In this document: one piece after another, positions 17,091-26,100 of the stretch
How the letters are laid out: every line of letters begins with the position of its first letter
Numbering within the stretch: position 1 is the first letter of the stretch
Source of the DNA: CAYWRZ01 sp964460845
GTDB taxonomy: Bacteria > Bacteroidota > Bacteroidia > Flavobacteriales_D > UBA2798
Length of the DNA: 64,000 nt
NCBI GenBank assembly: GCA_964460845.1
Contig: CAYWRZ010000007.1
Location: 128,568-192,567, forward strand
Direction: 5' to 3'
Notes under the pieces: generated by a model
Told to the model about the DNA's origin: nothing
Seen by the model: the letters and a program-made list of their open reading frames with translations, nothing else
Database searches by the model: none
Program-made: the position numbers and the translations under genes

Positions 17091-18611
17091 ATGAACAGGA
17101 TAAAACGGTTCTTTAGTGGCTTCTTTTGCTCGTTGACCCTAACGGTTGCCGCTCAGGGTACAAATGCTTACGAAATTGTACAGGATACAAAAGGTAAATT
17201 CTCACTTTTCCGTGCCGGCACCCCAAAAGCAATCTACAAAAACTGCCTTTCTATCGACACGATTTCCAATCTGCAGTATCCTACACACGAGAGCTACAAA
17301 AATTATTTCTTAATCCATACCGGTAAAAAATTTATCATCTATAACTGCTCGGGCGACTCGGCAGTTTTTTCATACACCTGCAAAACGTACAGGCTCGAAG
17401 AGATGCAGCAGGAGCGCGGGTATCCGGAAAATAAAAATGCCCCGGTAAGTCCCGAACCGCAAAGACAGGCGCTCGTCTTTTATGCCGAAGGCGCCAAAGA
17501 AAAAATATCGCTTGCCTTTAACGTGGTCACTTCTACGGTCATTCACCGCTTGCATTTGAGGAGTTACCATAAGTGGGCGATCTACGAATTAGTAGGCGAA
17601 GGTCAGCGGATCAAGGTATTATCGACATTTGCTGGCGGGTACTACGAAATTATCGATTGGCACGGAAAACATATTGTGCCCGAGACCTACGCGGATAATT
17701 TTCGTCCTTTTCGCGGCGCTTATGCCTATTCCGATGTCCTGGGCCGATCCTACCTGTATGGATTGGTAAATTATCAGGGTGAAAAGCTGACCCCTTTTTG
17801 TTACAAAGAGATTCACGCTGTTCCTTCCGACCCTTACGTAATCGCCGTAGATACCAACGGCAGGGCAGGAGTGCTCAGTGCAAGGGGAGAAGTGTTGATA
17901 CCCTTTATTTACAGGGCTACACATCCCAACTATTACAGGCACTTCATGTATTCCGACGACGGGGTTTTCTTGTTTTATAAGAACAGCTTTAAAGACGGTG
18001 ATTTTGTGTTTGTCGATACCAATAACCGCGTGCTGACCGAACCCGGAACTTACAAAGATGCCTGGCAGTTCGGGTTTCAGGAACGCCGCTATTTTTACCT
18101 GAGCGATTCGGCCGGAAACCAGGGCGTATTCGACACCCGGCAGCGTAAAGAAATTATTCCCTGCCGTTATACCTTTTTTAAAGAGAAAAAAGAAGTGAAA
18201 CAGGGTGTAATTGGCGCGTCTAATCGGGCCGGATTGTGGGGCCTGCTCAGTCTCGAAAACGGAGCTGCCGTACTGCCTTTTGAATACGCGCGAAACGCGG
18301 TCAACTATATAAGCTACAGCGATTCCCTGGGGGCTTTTATCCTGAGCAAAGACGGATTTTTCGGAGTGGCCGATACGCGTGGCACGGTGCGTTTACCTTT
18401 TGTGTACAATGCCATTCAGTCCGTTTCCTACGATAAAAATCTGCTGGTAGTACAGCAGGGGGGATTATACGGCGTGTTCGATCTGTCGAAAACCACCTTC
18501 GTGCTGCCGCTCGAATATACGCTCATTACCCGCGATCTGAAGGTCGAAAAACGCGAAGGCGACAAGCTGCTTCAGGGTACCTTTCGGGAAGGTGTCGTGA
18601 AATGGAAATAA
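17091..18611 (+). CDS. Exported WG-repeat-like protein
   Basis: A 506-residue protein with a signal peptide (FFSGFFCSLTLTVAAQ). The body is built of degenerate WG/KWG-type repeats: LYGLVNYQGEKLTPFCYKEI, RAGVLSARGEVLIPFIYR, LWGLLSLENGAAVLPFEY, FFGVADTRGTVRLPFVYN and LYGVFDLSKTTFVLPLEY. This is the same module type as the cytoplasmic WG protein near the left end, but here exported, and the two do not look closely related. There is no sorting tail. A binding or scaffold role in the periplasm is the usual guess; no enzyme motif is visible. Confidence 0.75.
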   Translation: MNRIKRFFSGFFCSLTLTVAAQGTNAYEIVQDTKGKFSLFRAGTPKAIYKNCLSIDTISNLQYPTHESYKNYFLIHTGKKFIIYNCSGDSAVFSYTCKTYRLEEMQQERGYPENKNAPVSPEPQRQALVFYAEGAKEKISLAFNVVTSTVIHRLHLRSYHKWAIYELVGEGQRIKVLSTFAGGYYEIIDWHGKHIVPETYADNFRPFRGAYAYSDVLGRSYLYGLVNYQGEKLTPFCYKEIHAVPSDPYVIAVDTNGRAGVLSARGEVLIPFIYRATHPNYYRHFMYSDDGVFLFYKNSFKDGDFVFVDTNNRVLTEPGTYKDAWQFGFQERRYFYLSDSAGNQGVFDTRQRKEIIPCRYTFFKEKKEVKQGVIGASNRAGLWGLLSLENGAAVLPFEYARNAVNYISYSDSLGAFILSKDGFFGVADTRGTVRLPFVYNAIQSVSYDKNLLVVQQGGLYGVFDLSKTTFVLPLEYTLITRDLKVEKREGDKLLQGTFREGVVKWK

Positions 18612-18780
18612 ATACCCGGTTTCGGATAATTTACTAACTTGTAACTGAATTTATTTTACTATATATAGCTAACATATAGCGTATTATCGCTTTGTAGAAA
18701 AAATCTTTCCTTTTCTCCGGTCTTAAGTAAGCCGACAAAAATAAATGCAGCCCACACATCGACTGCTAAAAAACTATACC

Positions 18781-19974
18781 ATGAAAACCACAGGGATAAG
18801 CTGTATGCTGCTGCTCCTGCTCGCATATAGCGCTTGTAAAAAAGAAGATCCGATTGCGCCTCAGGCACGCGGAACCTTAATCGGCGTGGAGCAAAAGCGG
18901 CAGCTAAGCCTCAGCGAAGTGGTCGATAATGTGGATGAGCTTTCCATTTCACCCACTGCCCGTTACGGAGTTACCTTATACAACCTCACGTATCGCACCG
19001 AATGCAAGGGCAGGCAGATAGATACCAAAGGGCTGCTCATGCTTCCGGATCAGATCGATACGGTGTACCTGATAGCGTATTTCCACGGCACACAGCTTCC
19101 GCTCGATTTGGGAAATATCTACACGCCCGATAACGCCATTCCTTCCAATTACAACGGCGGTAAGACCAATTTTCAGGAAGTGCGCAACATGGGCCTCTCC
19201 TGGGCTTCTGCCGGCTACGTGGTCTTTATGCCCGACTACATCGGCTTTGGCAGCACCCGTAATCAGGAGCACCCTTACCTCAATTATCCCGAAATGTTCA
19301 AGGCCAATATCGACGGATTGCTCGCCACTAAAACATTTTTGTCCGACAAAGGGCTTCACTACGACAATCGTTTGTTCCTTACGGGTTGGAGCCAGGGTGG
19401 GGGAGCGGCGCTTTCGGCGCACCGGTATATTCAGCAGGAATATGCCGCGCAGTTTACCATAGTGGCCAGCTCTGGCTTGTCAGGACCTTATCATTTCAGC
19501 CGTTTTGTAGCCGAGATACTTTCCCGCAAAGACGAAGATCTGAACAGCATCAATATTTTTTCATGGGGTATTTATGCCTTAAACAAATTTTCACCTTCGC
19601 CACGACCCAGCGATCAGCTTTTTTCGTATCCCGTTTATGATCAGTATGCGGCCATTCTGCCACCTTCTAAAAAACCGTCCGAAATCCTGAACAGCTATTT
19701 TCTTTCGCGAATTATCAACGGTACCGATACGGGCTTCGCCGCTCTAATACGAAGCAACACGTTTTCGGAAGGATGGACACCGGTCGGGAAAGTCTTTCTT
19801 CACCATGGCGATGCCGACGATTTGGTGTATTATTTCAATTCGGTCGATGCGAAAAACAGCCTCAGTGCCGCAGGCGGCGACGTCACCCTCTATACTTACC
19901 CCGGCGGAAACCATGCCACCGATTTGGGGAATTACATTTCGCGTACGTTACAGGATTTTAACCCGCTCAAATAG
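18781..19974 (+). CDS. Lipoprotein alpha/beta hydrolase, secretory-lipase type
   Basis: The ATG at 18781 gives a lipoprotein signal, MKTTGISCMLLLLLAYSAC, with the modified Cys at residue 19. The 397-residue protein matches the secretory lipase group: YFHGTQLPLD, MPDYIGFGSTR (oxyanion and cap region), the nucleophile elbow GWSQGG at Ser204, HHGDADDLVYYFNS with the catalytic Asp, and the late GGNHATD carrying the His. It should be an outer-membrane-anchored esterase or lipase. The next gene starts 2 bp after its stop, so the two are coexpressed. Confidence 0.85.
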   Translation: MKTTGISCMLLLLLAYSACKKEDPIAPQARGTLIGVEQKRQLSLSEVVDNVDELSISPTARYGVTLYNLTYRTECKGRQIDTKGLLMLPDQIDTVYLIAYFHGTQLPLDLGNIYTPDNAIPSNYNGGKTNFQEVRNMGLSWASAGYVVFMPDYIGFGSTRNQEHPYLNYPEMFKANIDGLLATKTFLSDKGLHYDNRLFLTGWSQGGGAALSAHRYIQQEYAAQFTIVASSGLSGPYHFSRFVAEILSRKDEDLNSINIFSWGIYALNKFSPSPRPSDQLFSYPVYDQYAAILPPSKKPSEILNSYFLSRIINGTDTGFAALIRSNTFSEGWTPVGKVFLHHGDADDLVYYFNSVDAKNSLSAAGGDVTLYTYPGGNHATDLGNYISRTLQDFNPLK

Positions 19975-19976
19975 GG

Positions 19977-20837
19977 ATGAAAAAAATAATTACCGCGATA
20001 GTGTTGCTGCACACGCTTTCTGTACAGGCACAAAACACCTTGCGCCCTGCCCTTTATTTTCAGAATATGAACTACTATAATGCAGGTGCAGGCATCGGCG
20101 ATACGGCTGCTACACGAGACCTCTCGCTATACGCCCGTTATAAATTGCTGAAAGCGCCTGATAGCGAGGTTTGGAACAAGCCCGTTTCCCTTTACCTCAA
20201 TCACTTGCATAAGCTCGGCGAAAAATCTTTCCTTCACGCTTCTTACCTCTACGACGGGTATTCTTTTTACAAACGGCATATCTTCTACGCGGGTTATGGA
20301 AGAGAATTTACGCTGGGCAAAGCCGGTAAGTTGAGTGCAGGCGCAAGAGCGGTTCTTAATTTTAATACGGTCGATTGGGAAGCATTGGGGCATGTGCCCG
20401 ACAAGTCTTCTAAGCAACTGCGTTTTAATCCCGGTTTGGATGTGGGGGCGCAGTACCGGTGGAAAGGGTTAACGCTTGGCCTGTCGGTAAAAAATCTGTG
20501 GGCTGCCACGGTAAAAGAAGAGGGCGAAGCCTTGATCAAAGATTGGCGCGAACTGTATATAAACGTCTCTTATACCTTCGGATTTTGGAATCAGAATTTA
20601 CAGCTTTCGCCTTACTTGCTCTATTTCCGTGAGCGCGACAACGAGCTGGATGCCGGTTTGCAAGTGTCCTTATTTAAAAAAATAGCTGTTGCCTATGCTT
20701 TTCGTGTGCTCGAACTCAGGAGTATTTACAGCACCCGAATCAATATAGGCAAAGGAGTACAGATAGGTGCTGCGGTCGATCATTCCCGTATTTTTTCCGA
20801 TATCAACGTAGATTTCAGACTAGGGTATAGCTTTTAA
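19977..20837 (+). CDS. PorP/SprF-family outer-membrane protein
   Basis: A 286-residue beta-barrel-like protein with a signal peptide (IITAIVLLHTLSVQAQ), alternating aromatic strands and a terminal aromatic residue (FRLGYSF). Patterns such as YFQNMNYYNAGAGIGD and LRFNPGLDVGAQYRWKGLTLGLSVKNL match the PorP/SprF family, whose members accompany T9SS cargo or gliding adhesins. It is compact and divergent and lies directly after the lipase lipoprotein, so it may be dedicated to a specific partner rather than the core machine. A terminator hairpin follows. Confidence 0.72.
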   Translation: MKKIITAIVLLHTLSVQAQNTLRPALYFQNMNYYNAGAGIGDTAATRDLSLYARYKLLKAPDSEVWNKPVSLYLNHLHKLGEKSFLHASYLYDGYSFYKRHIFYAGYGREFTLGKAGKLSAGARAVLNFNTVDWEALGHVPDKSSKQLRFNPGLDVGAQYRWKGLTLGLSVKNLWAATVKEEGEALIKDWRELYINVSYTFGFWNQNLQLSPYLLYFRERDNELDAGLQVSLFKKIAVAYAFRVLELRSIYSTRINIGKGVQIGAAVDHSRIFSDINVDFRLGYSF

Positions 20838-20854
20838 TCCAACTTTCAGAAATG

Positions 20855-20884
20855 AAAAAAGTTCTTCATACAGAAGAACTTTTT
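20855..20884. terminator. Rho-independent terminator, probably bidirectional
   Basis: Stem GTTCTTC/GAAGAAC with a 5-base loop, preceded by an A-run and followed by a T-run, lies between the rightward PorP-like gene and the leftward purS gene. Confidence 0.8.
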
Positions 20885-20938
20885 CGGTACAAATGTCTTT
20901 TTCGACACTTGTGAATGTGCTCCAAAAAGCGGGAAAAA

Positions 20939-21190
20939 TTAATTTTCGCTCAGGGTATAGCGGTAGCTTTCCATAATCGGGTTACAGAGCAGCTTGCGGC
21001 AGGCTTCGTCCACTTTGGTTTGCGCCTCTTCTTTCGAAGCGGCCTCAATCTGCAAGGTGATATGCTTGCCTATGCGCACGTTCGAAATTTCTTCCAGGTT
21101 CAGGTTTTTCATGCTCAGCGTAACGGCTTTTCCCTGTGGGTCGAGCAGGGCTTCGTGGGGCATGACGTCGATTTCGGCTTTAAATTTCAT
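20939..21190 (-). CDS. purS: Phosphoribosylformylglycinamidine synthase subunit PurS
   Basis: An 83-residue protein with the PurS layout: MKFKAEIDVMPHEALLDPQG at the start, then the VRIGKHITLQIEA strand and the CRKLLCNPIMESYRYTL end. PurS dimers bridge PurL and PurQ in the three-part FGAR amidotransferase of purine synthesis, making FGAM from FGAR, ATP and glutamine. Neither purL nor purQ is nearby. Its start overlaps the stop of pssA by four bases (ATGA), so it is translated with that phospholipid gene. Confidence 0.92.
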   Translation of the reverse strand: MKFKAEIDVMPHEALLDPQGKAVTLSMKNLNLEEISNVRIGKHITLQIEAASKEEAQTKVDEACRKLLCNPIMESYRYTLSEN

Positions 21191-21930
21191 GTTCGGGAAA
21201 TGAAGAGGTTCAACACGGATAAAACAAGGTACAAAAGTATGATAAAAGGAATAGCGGCATACTGCAACACGATTAAAAAAACCAGCGACAAGCCCAAAAA
21301 CAGGTAACGTATTTCATTGCCTTTCCAGCCAAAACGTTTGAATTTGAGCGCAAACAGCGGCAATTCGGCCACCATCGCTATGCACATCAGCACAATCATT
21401 ACCGCTACCGCCACCGGATTAAAAAGCAATTTCTCGGGCAGCCCCGTCATATTAACCGCTGTTCCCGGTGCGAAGGAAGCGGAAACAATTAGCGGAAAAG
21501 AACAGAAAAAAATACCATTGGCCGGGGTCGGAAGTCCGATAAACGAATCAGACTGCCGCGAATCGATGTTGAATTTGGCCAGCCGAAATACGGCAAACAG
21601 CGGGATAAGCAAAGCCACGTAAGGGAGAGCCGCCGAAAAAGAATCGTTTGCCGATTGGGTCGAAAAAATCAGCCATTGGTACATCAGCATACCGGGTACC
21701 ACGCCAAAGGTGACCGCATCGGCCAGCGAATCGAGCTGTTTCCCCAATTCGCCGCTTACACCTAACAAACGTGCCACAAAGCCGTCGAAAAAATCGAGCA
21801 AGGCTGCCAGTCCTACGAGCAGAGCCGCAGTGCTGAGCTTCCATTCGAAGATAAAAAGCAGGGCAAGGCATCCGCATAGCAGGTTGCCTAAGGTGAGCAG
21901 ATGAGGAATAAAAGCGATCAGGTTTCGCAT
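21187..21930 (-). CDS. pssA: CDP-diacylglycerol-serine O-phosphatidyltransferase
   Basis: A 247-residue inner-membrane enzyme that makes phosphatidylserine, the precursor of phosphatidylethanolamine. I start it at MRNLIAFIPHLLTLGNLLCG, since the N-terminal TLGNLLCG is the family's usual beginning; the frame is open 13 residues further. The CDP-alcohol phosphotransferase signature is complete: DGFVAR, then G after eight residues, then D..AD (LDSLAD). Six to eight hydrophobic segments follow. It lies upstream of, and overlaps, purS. Confidence 0.93.
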   Translation of the reverse strand: MRNLIAFIPHLLTLGNLLCGCLALLFIFEWKLSTAALLVGLAALLDFFDGFVARLLGVSGELGKQLDSLADAVTFGVVPGMLMYQWLIFSTQSANDSFSAALPYVALLIPLFAVFRLAKFNIDSRQSDSFIGLPTPANGIFFCSFPLIVSASFAPGTAVNMTGLPEKLLFNPVAVAVMIVLMCIAMVAELPLFALKFKRFGWKGNEIRYLFLGLSLVFLIVLQYAAIPFIILLYLVLSVLNLFISRT

Positions 21931-22026
21931 AGGGCTCAAAATAACGCAAATTCGGGCAATTTTCTGCACCGAAAGGAGTTAAATACTCGTCGTTTTGTCG
22001 CGGAAAACACTAACTTTACCTTGATT

Positions 22027-23109
22027 ATGAGGCTACTTGTTACAGGATGTGTGCTGCTGTCACTTCTCTTGCCCTTTCAGGTGTCTGCACAGGCACGGAA
22101 GTACAGTAACGAATTTCTTTCGATTGGTGTGGGTGCCAGGGCTTTGGGTATGTCTAACTCGGTGGTCGCTTCGGCCGACGATGTGACAGCCGGTTACTGG
22201 AATCCCGCCGGGCTGCTCGGTGTAAAAAGCGATCTGCAGGTAGGCTTGATGCACGCCGAATATTTTGCCGGCATAGCCAAATACGATTACGGTGCATTGG
22301 TCAAAACCATCGATACCTCCAGTGCCTTCGCGCTTTCAGTAGTGCGTTTTGGGGTCGATAACATTCCGAATACCACCGAGCTGATCGATGCTTCGGGCAA
22401 TATCAACTACGATCGCATTACCGAGTTTTCTGCGGCCGACTATGCCTTTATCGCCTCTTATGCCCGCAAGCTGAAAATTCCGGGTCTCGAAGTAGGTGCC
22501 AATTTTAAGGTCATTCACCGCAAAGTGGGCGATTTTGCCCGTTCATGGGGCTTCGGGCTCGATGCCGGGCTGCGTTACCGCCGGGGCGACTGGCGTTTTG
22601 GTGCCGTAGCACGCGACATTACTACCACCTTCAATGCCTGGAGCTACTCGCTGAGCGACCAGATGAAAGATGTGTTTGCCCTTACGGGAAATGAGATTCC
22701 GGAAAACTCCATCGAGATTACCATGCCCAAGCTGCTGCTGGGTGCCGCAAGGCAGTTTCGTATAGGGGAGAAATTTACCCTGCTTACCGAGCTGAACCTC
22801 GACATGACCTTCGACGGAAAACGGAACGTGCTTATCAAATCAAGGCCTGTAAGCATCGACCCCCATTTCGGACTCGAGGCCGGTTACCGCAACATCGTGT
22901 TTCTGCGAGCCGGAATAGGAAATATCCAGGGCAGCAAAGACATCAACAACAAAAACATCACCACCTTTCAGCCCAACCTGGGCATAGGCTTAAGGATTAA
23001 ACGTATAGCTATAGATTATGCCCTGACCGATATAGGCGATCAGTCGGTGGCGCTGTATTCCAATATTTTTTCACTCCGTTTTGATATTTACAAAAGCGGC
23101 GGGTCATGA
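22027..23109 (+). CDS. PorV/PorQ-family outer-membrane protein paired with PorU2
   Basis: The ATG at 22027 gives the signal peptide MRLLVTGCVLLSLLLPFQ ending VSAQ; the longer frame from 21901 overlaps the leftward pssA and is rejected. The 360-residue mature barrel opens with the PorV/PorQ signature EFLSIGVGARALGMSNSVVA, then DDVTAGYWNPAGL, typical of the FadL-like PorV superfamily. PorV shuttles cargo from the T9SS pore to the PorU sortase; PorQ helps transfer A-LPS. The gene overlaps the giant PorU2-like gene by four bases, so the two are made together and probably act as a second shuttle-sortase pair beside porU-porV. Confidence 0.85.
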   Translation: MRLLVTGCVLLSLLLPFQVSAQARKYSNEFLSIGVGARALGMSNSVVASADDVTAGYWNPAGLLGVKSDLQVGLMHAEYFAGIAKYDYGALVKTIDTSSAFALSVVRFGVDNIPNTTELIDASGNINYDRITEFSAADYAFIASYARKLKIPGLEVGANFKVIHRKVGDFARSWGFGLDAGLRYRRGDWRFGAVARDITTTFNAWSYSLSDQMKDVFALTGNEIPENSIEITMPKLLLGAARQFRIGEKFTLLTELNLDMTFDGKRNVLIKSRPVSIDPHFGLEAGYRNIVFLRAGIGNIQGSKDINNKNITTFQPNLGIGLRIKRIAIDYALTDIGDQSVALYSNIFSLRFDIYKSGGS

Positions 23110-26100
23110 AGAAATTTATATTCGGTATAGTATGTGCAATGCTCGGACTTACGGCCTGGGCGCAGCCTTACGGTAACGAGTGGATCAATTATTCTTCGAC
23201 CTACTACTATTTTGGCATCGCCAAAGACGGGGTTTATCGCATCGACTATACTACGCTCGAAAACGCCGGCATACCGGTCACTTCCCTGCAACCCGCTAAT
23301 ATTCAGCTTTTCGGAAGGGGGCAGCAGGTGTATCTCCATATCGAAGGCGGGCAGGACAACTCTTTCGATCCCGGCGACTATATCGAATTTTACGCACAGC
23401 GCAACGATGCCTGGCTCGATACCCTGCTGTATCGCAACGGCCTGGCCGATATGCCCGATACCTATTACAGCCTGTACAACGATACCGCTTATTATTACCT
23501 GACCTGGAACAGCGGGCAGCCTTCGCGCCGAATGCAGCAGGTAACCGATACGAACTATTCGGCCCATACCGCCCTGCCGTATATTTGGACTACACGCTAT
23601 GCGCGCATGAACACCCGTTACCTGCAGGGCGAGCTGCAGGCCGGTGCTTCTTCCAGCTTTTTCACCGCAGGCGAAGGCTGGTTCTCCGAACCGCTCAACG
23701 CGCTTTCCGGCGATTTGTACGATCACCTCGTGACCACTCCACAAGCATATACCGGTCCCGGTGCGCCCGATGCCCGGGCAATTGCTGTGGCGGCCAGCCT
23801 TTCCAATGCCTCCATCTATACCGGGCCGGGTAACCATCACCTGCGCATACAATACGGTAACAGCCTTGTCACCGCCATCGATACCATTTACACCGGGTAC
23901 AAGCTGATCAAAACTTCTTTCCCGGTACCTGTTTCAGCTTTGGGCAGCAGCAATACAAGGATTCGTTATGCGTTGATAAACGATCTCGGTGCCAGCGCCG
24001 ATTATCAGAGCATTGCTTCGAGCACCATTCGTTATCCGCATACGCTCAATGCAGAGGGAAGCAGCTATTTTACGTTTAGTGTGCCGTACAATTTTTCGCA
24101 ATCACGCTCGTACCTGCCCCTGAGCAATCCGGGCTCTTCGGCGATGCGCCTGTACGAGGTAAGCGATACGGTAAAACGAATTACCCTCTCTCCTTCGGGA
24201 GGATTATACCGTGCCCTGGTTCCCAATAAGCTTCCCGGGCAAGAAGCGCAATGTGTATTGTTGGCCGAAAGCGAGATTAGCAGCATTCCGCTCTTACGTC
24301 CGGTGAACGGAACCGGGCAGTTTACCGACTACACCGCAGCCGTTCCCGATTCGGTGTACCTGATCCTCACCGAAACTTCGTTGTTTGCAGCAGCCCAGCA
24401 ATATGCGGCTTACCGTTCTTCCTTCGCCGGCGGCGGATTTAATACCCTGGTAGTCGATGTGGAAGAGCTTTACCACCAGTACGGCAGCGGGGTACGCAAG
24501 CATATTCTCGGATTGCGGCGTTTTTGTGATCAGCTCATTGATGCGGCGACCGTCAAGCCCGCTTTTCTTTTTCTGTTGGGAAAATCGATCCGTGAGGCGA
24601 CCGAATCCTCTAACGGTACTTTTTTCGGTACCCGTCATGATCCGGTGGCTTTTCGCAATAACCTGGTGCCCAGCTACGGTTATCCTTCGAGCGACAACCT
24701 GATTACCGCCGGACTTTCCTCTTCCCCTTTGGTACCCTCTATCCCAACCGGGCGCTTTAGCGCCATTACGCCTCAGCACGTGCTCGATTACCTGAGCAAG
24801 GTGCAACAGTACGAAGCGCATCAAAATCCTTCGTCGCCATACACCATCGAAGACAAAGACTGGATGAAGCACGTGATGCACTTCGGTGGCGGTTCGACCG
24901 TTCAGGAGCAAAACGATTTCGCCGGGTATCTTTCCACTTACGAGGCTATCCTGAGTGATACGCTTTTTGGCGCCGAAGTACATACTTACCTCAAACGTTC
25001 TTCCGATCCTATCGACCCTGTGCAGTTCGACGGTGTGCAGCAACGGTTAAATGAGGGTGTTTCACTGATGACTTTTTTCGGTCACTCCAGCGCAAGCGGT
25101 TTTGACCAAAACCTCGACGAGCCCGAAAACTGGACCAATTACGGGAAGTATCCCATTTTGCTGGGTAATGCCTGTTATACCGGCGATATTCACCAGCCCG
25201 ATGCCATCAGCGCCAGCGAAAAATTCGTGAAAGTGCCGCAGCGTGGAGTAGTGGCTTTTATGTCTTCGACCAAGCTGGGGTTTGTAGGACCGCTTCATTT
25301 GTTTTCGACCACGTTTTACCGCCGTATCGGTACGTTCGATTATGGACATAGCAGCGGACAGGTGTTACGCAATACTATACAGGATATTTCGGTGGGCGCA
25401 ATGGGCTATCTCCCGATGGAAAATGCCTGTACGCAAATGACACTGCACGGTGATCCGGCGCTGAAATTTAATACGCATCCGCGTCCTGAGCTGGTAGTGC
25501 GTAACCAGGATATTTATTTCGAACCCGCGGCAGTTACCTTAGGCGACGATTCACTTACGGTCAATGTGATCGTGAGCAATATCGGCCGGGCAGTAAATGA
25601 CGCCATTTCGGTCGAGCTTCGCCGCAGCTTTCCCAACGGAGCCGATTCGGTATATACCAAGGTGCTTAACGGGCTTCATTATAAAGACACTGTGGCGTTT
25701 CGGATGCCGGTGTTGCACAACATTGCTACCGGAATAAACGTGTTCGATGCGCTGGTAGATATTCCCGACTTCGTACCCGAGGTATATGATGAGATCAACA
25801 ACAATCAGGCTACGGCTACGCTTTTTGTCAATGCCAACGGTATTTCGCCGGTGTATCCGTACCAGTATGCGATTGTGCCTTCCGATACGCTTACCCTACA
25901 GGCTTCCACGTTCAACCCCATAGCTCCGCTCAAAAATTACCGTTTCGAAATTGATACTACCGATCTGTTTAACAGTCCGCAACGGCGTTATCAGCAGGTC
26001 GCTTCAGTCGGAGGAGTGGTCAAAGCGCCTTCGATGGGCTGGCGTTTTGCAAGCAGTTCGGCAGCGGCACCTTTGCAGTTTACCGACAGTACCGTGTATT

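Noticed and set aside
21901..22026. N-terminal extension of the PorV/PorQ-like protein
   Set aside because: It overlaps pssA on the other strand and would bury the signal peptide.
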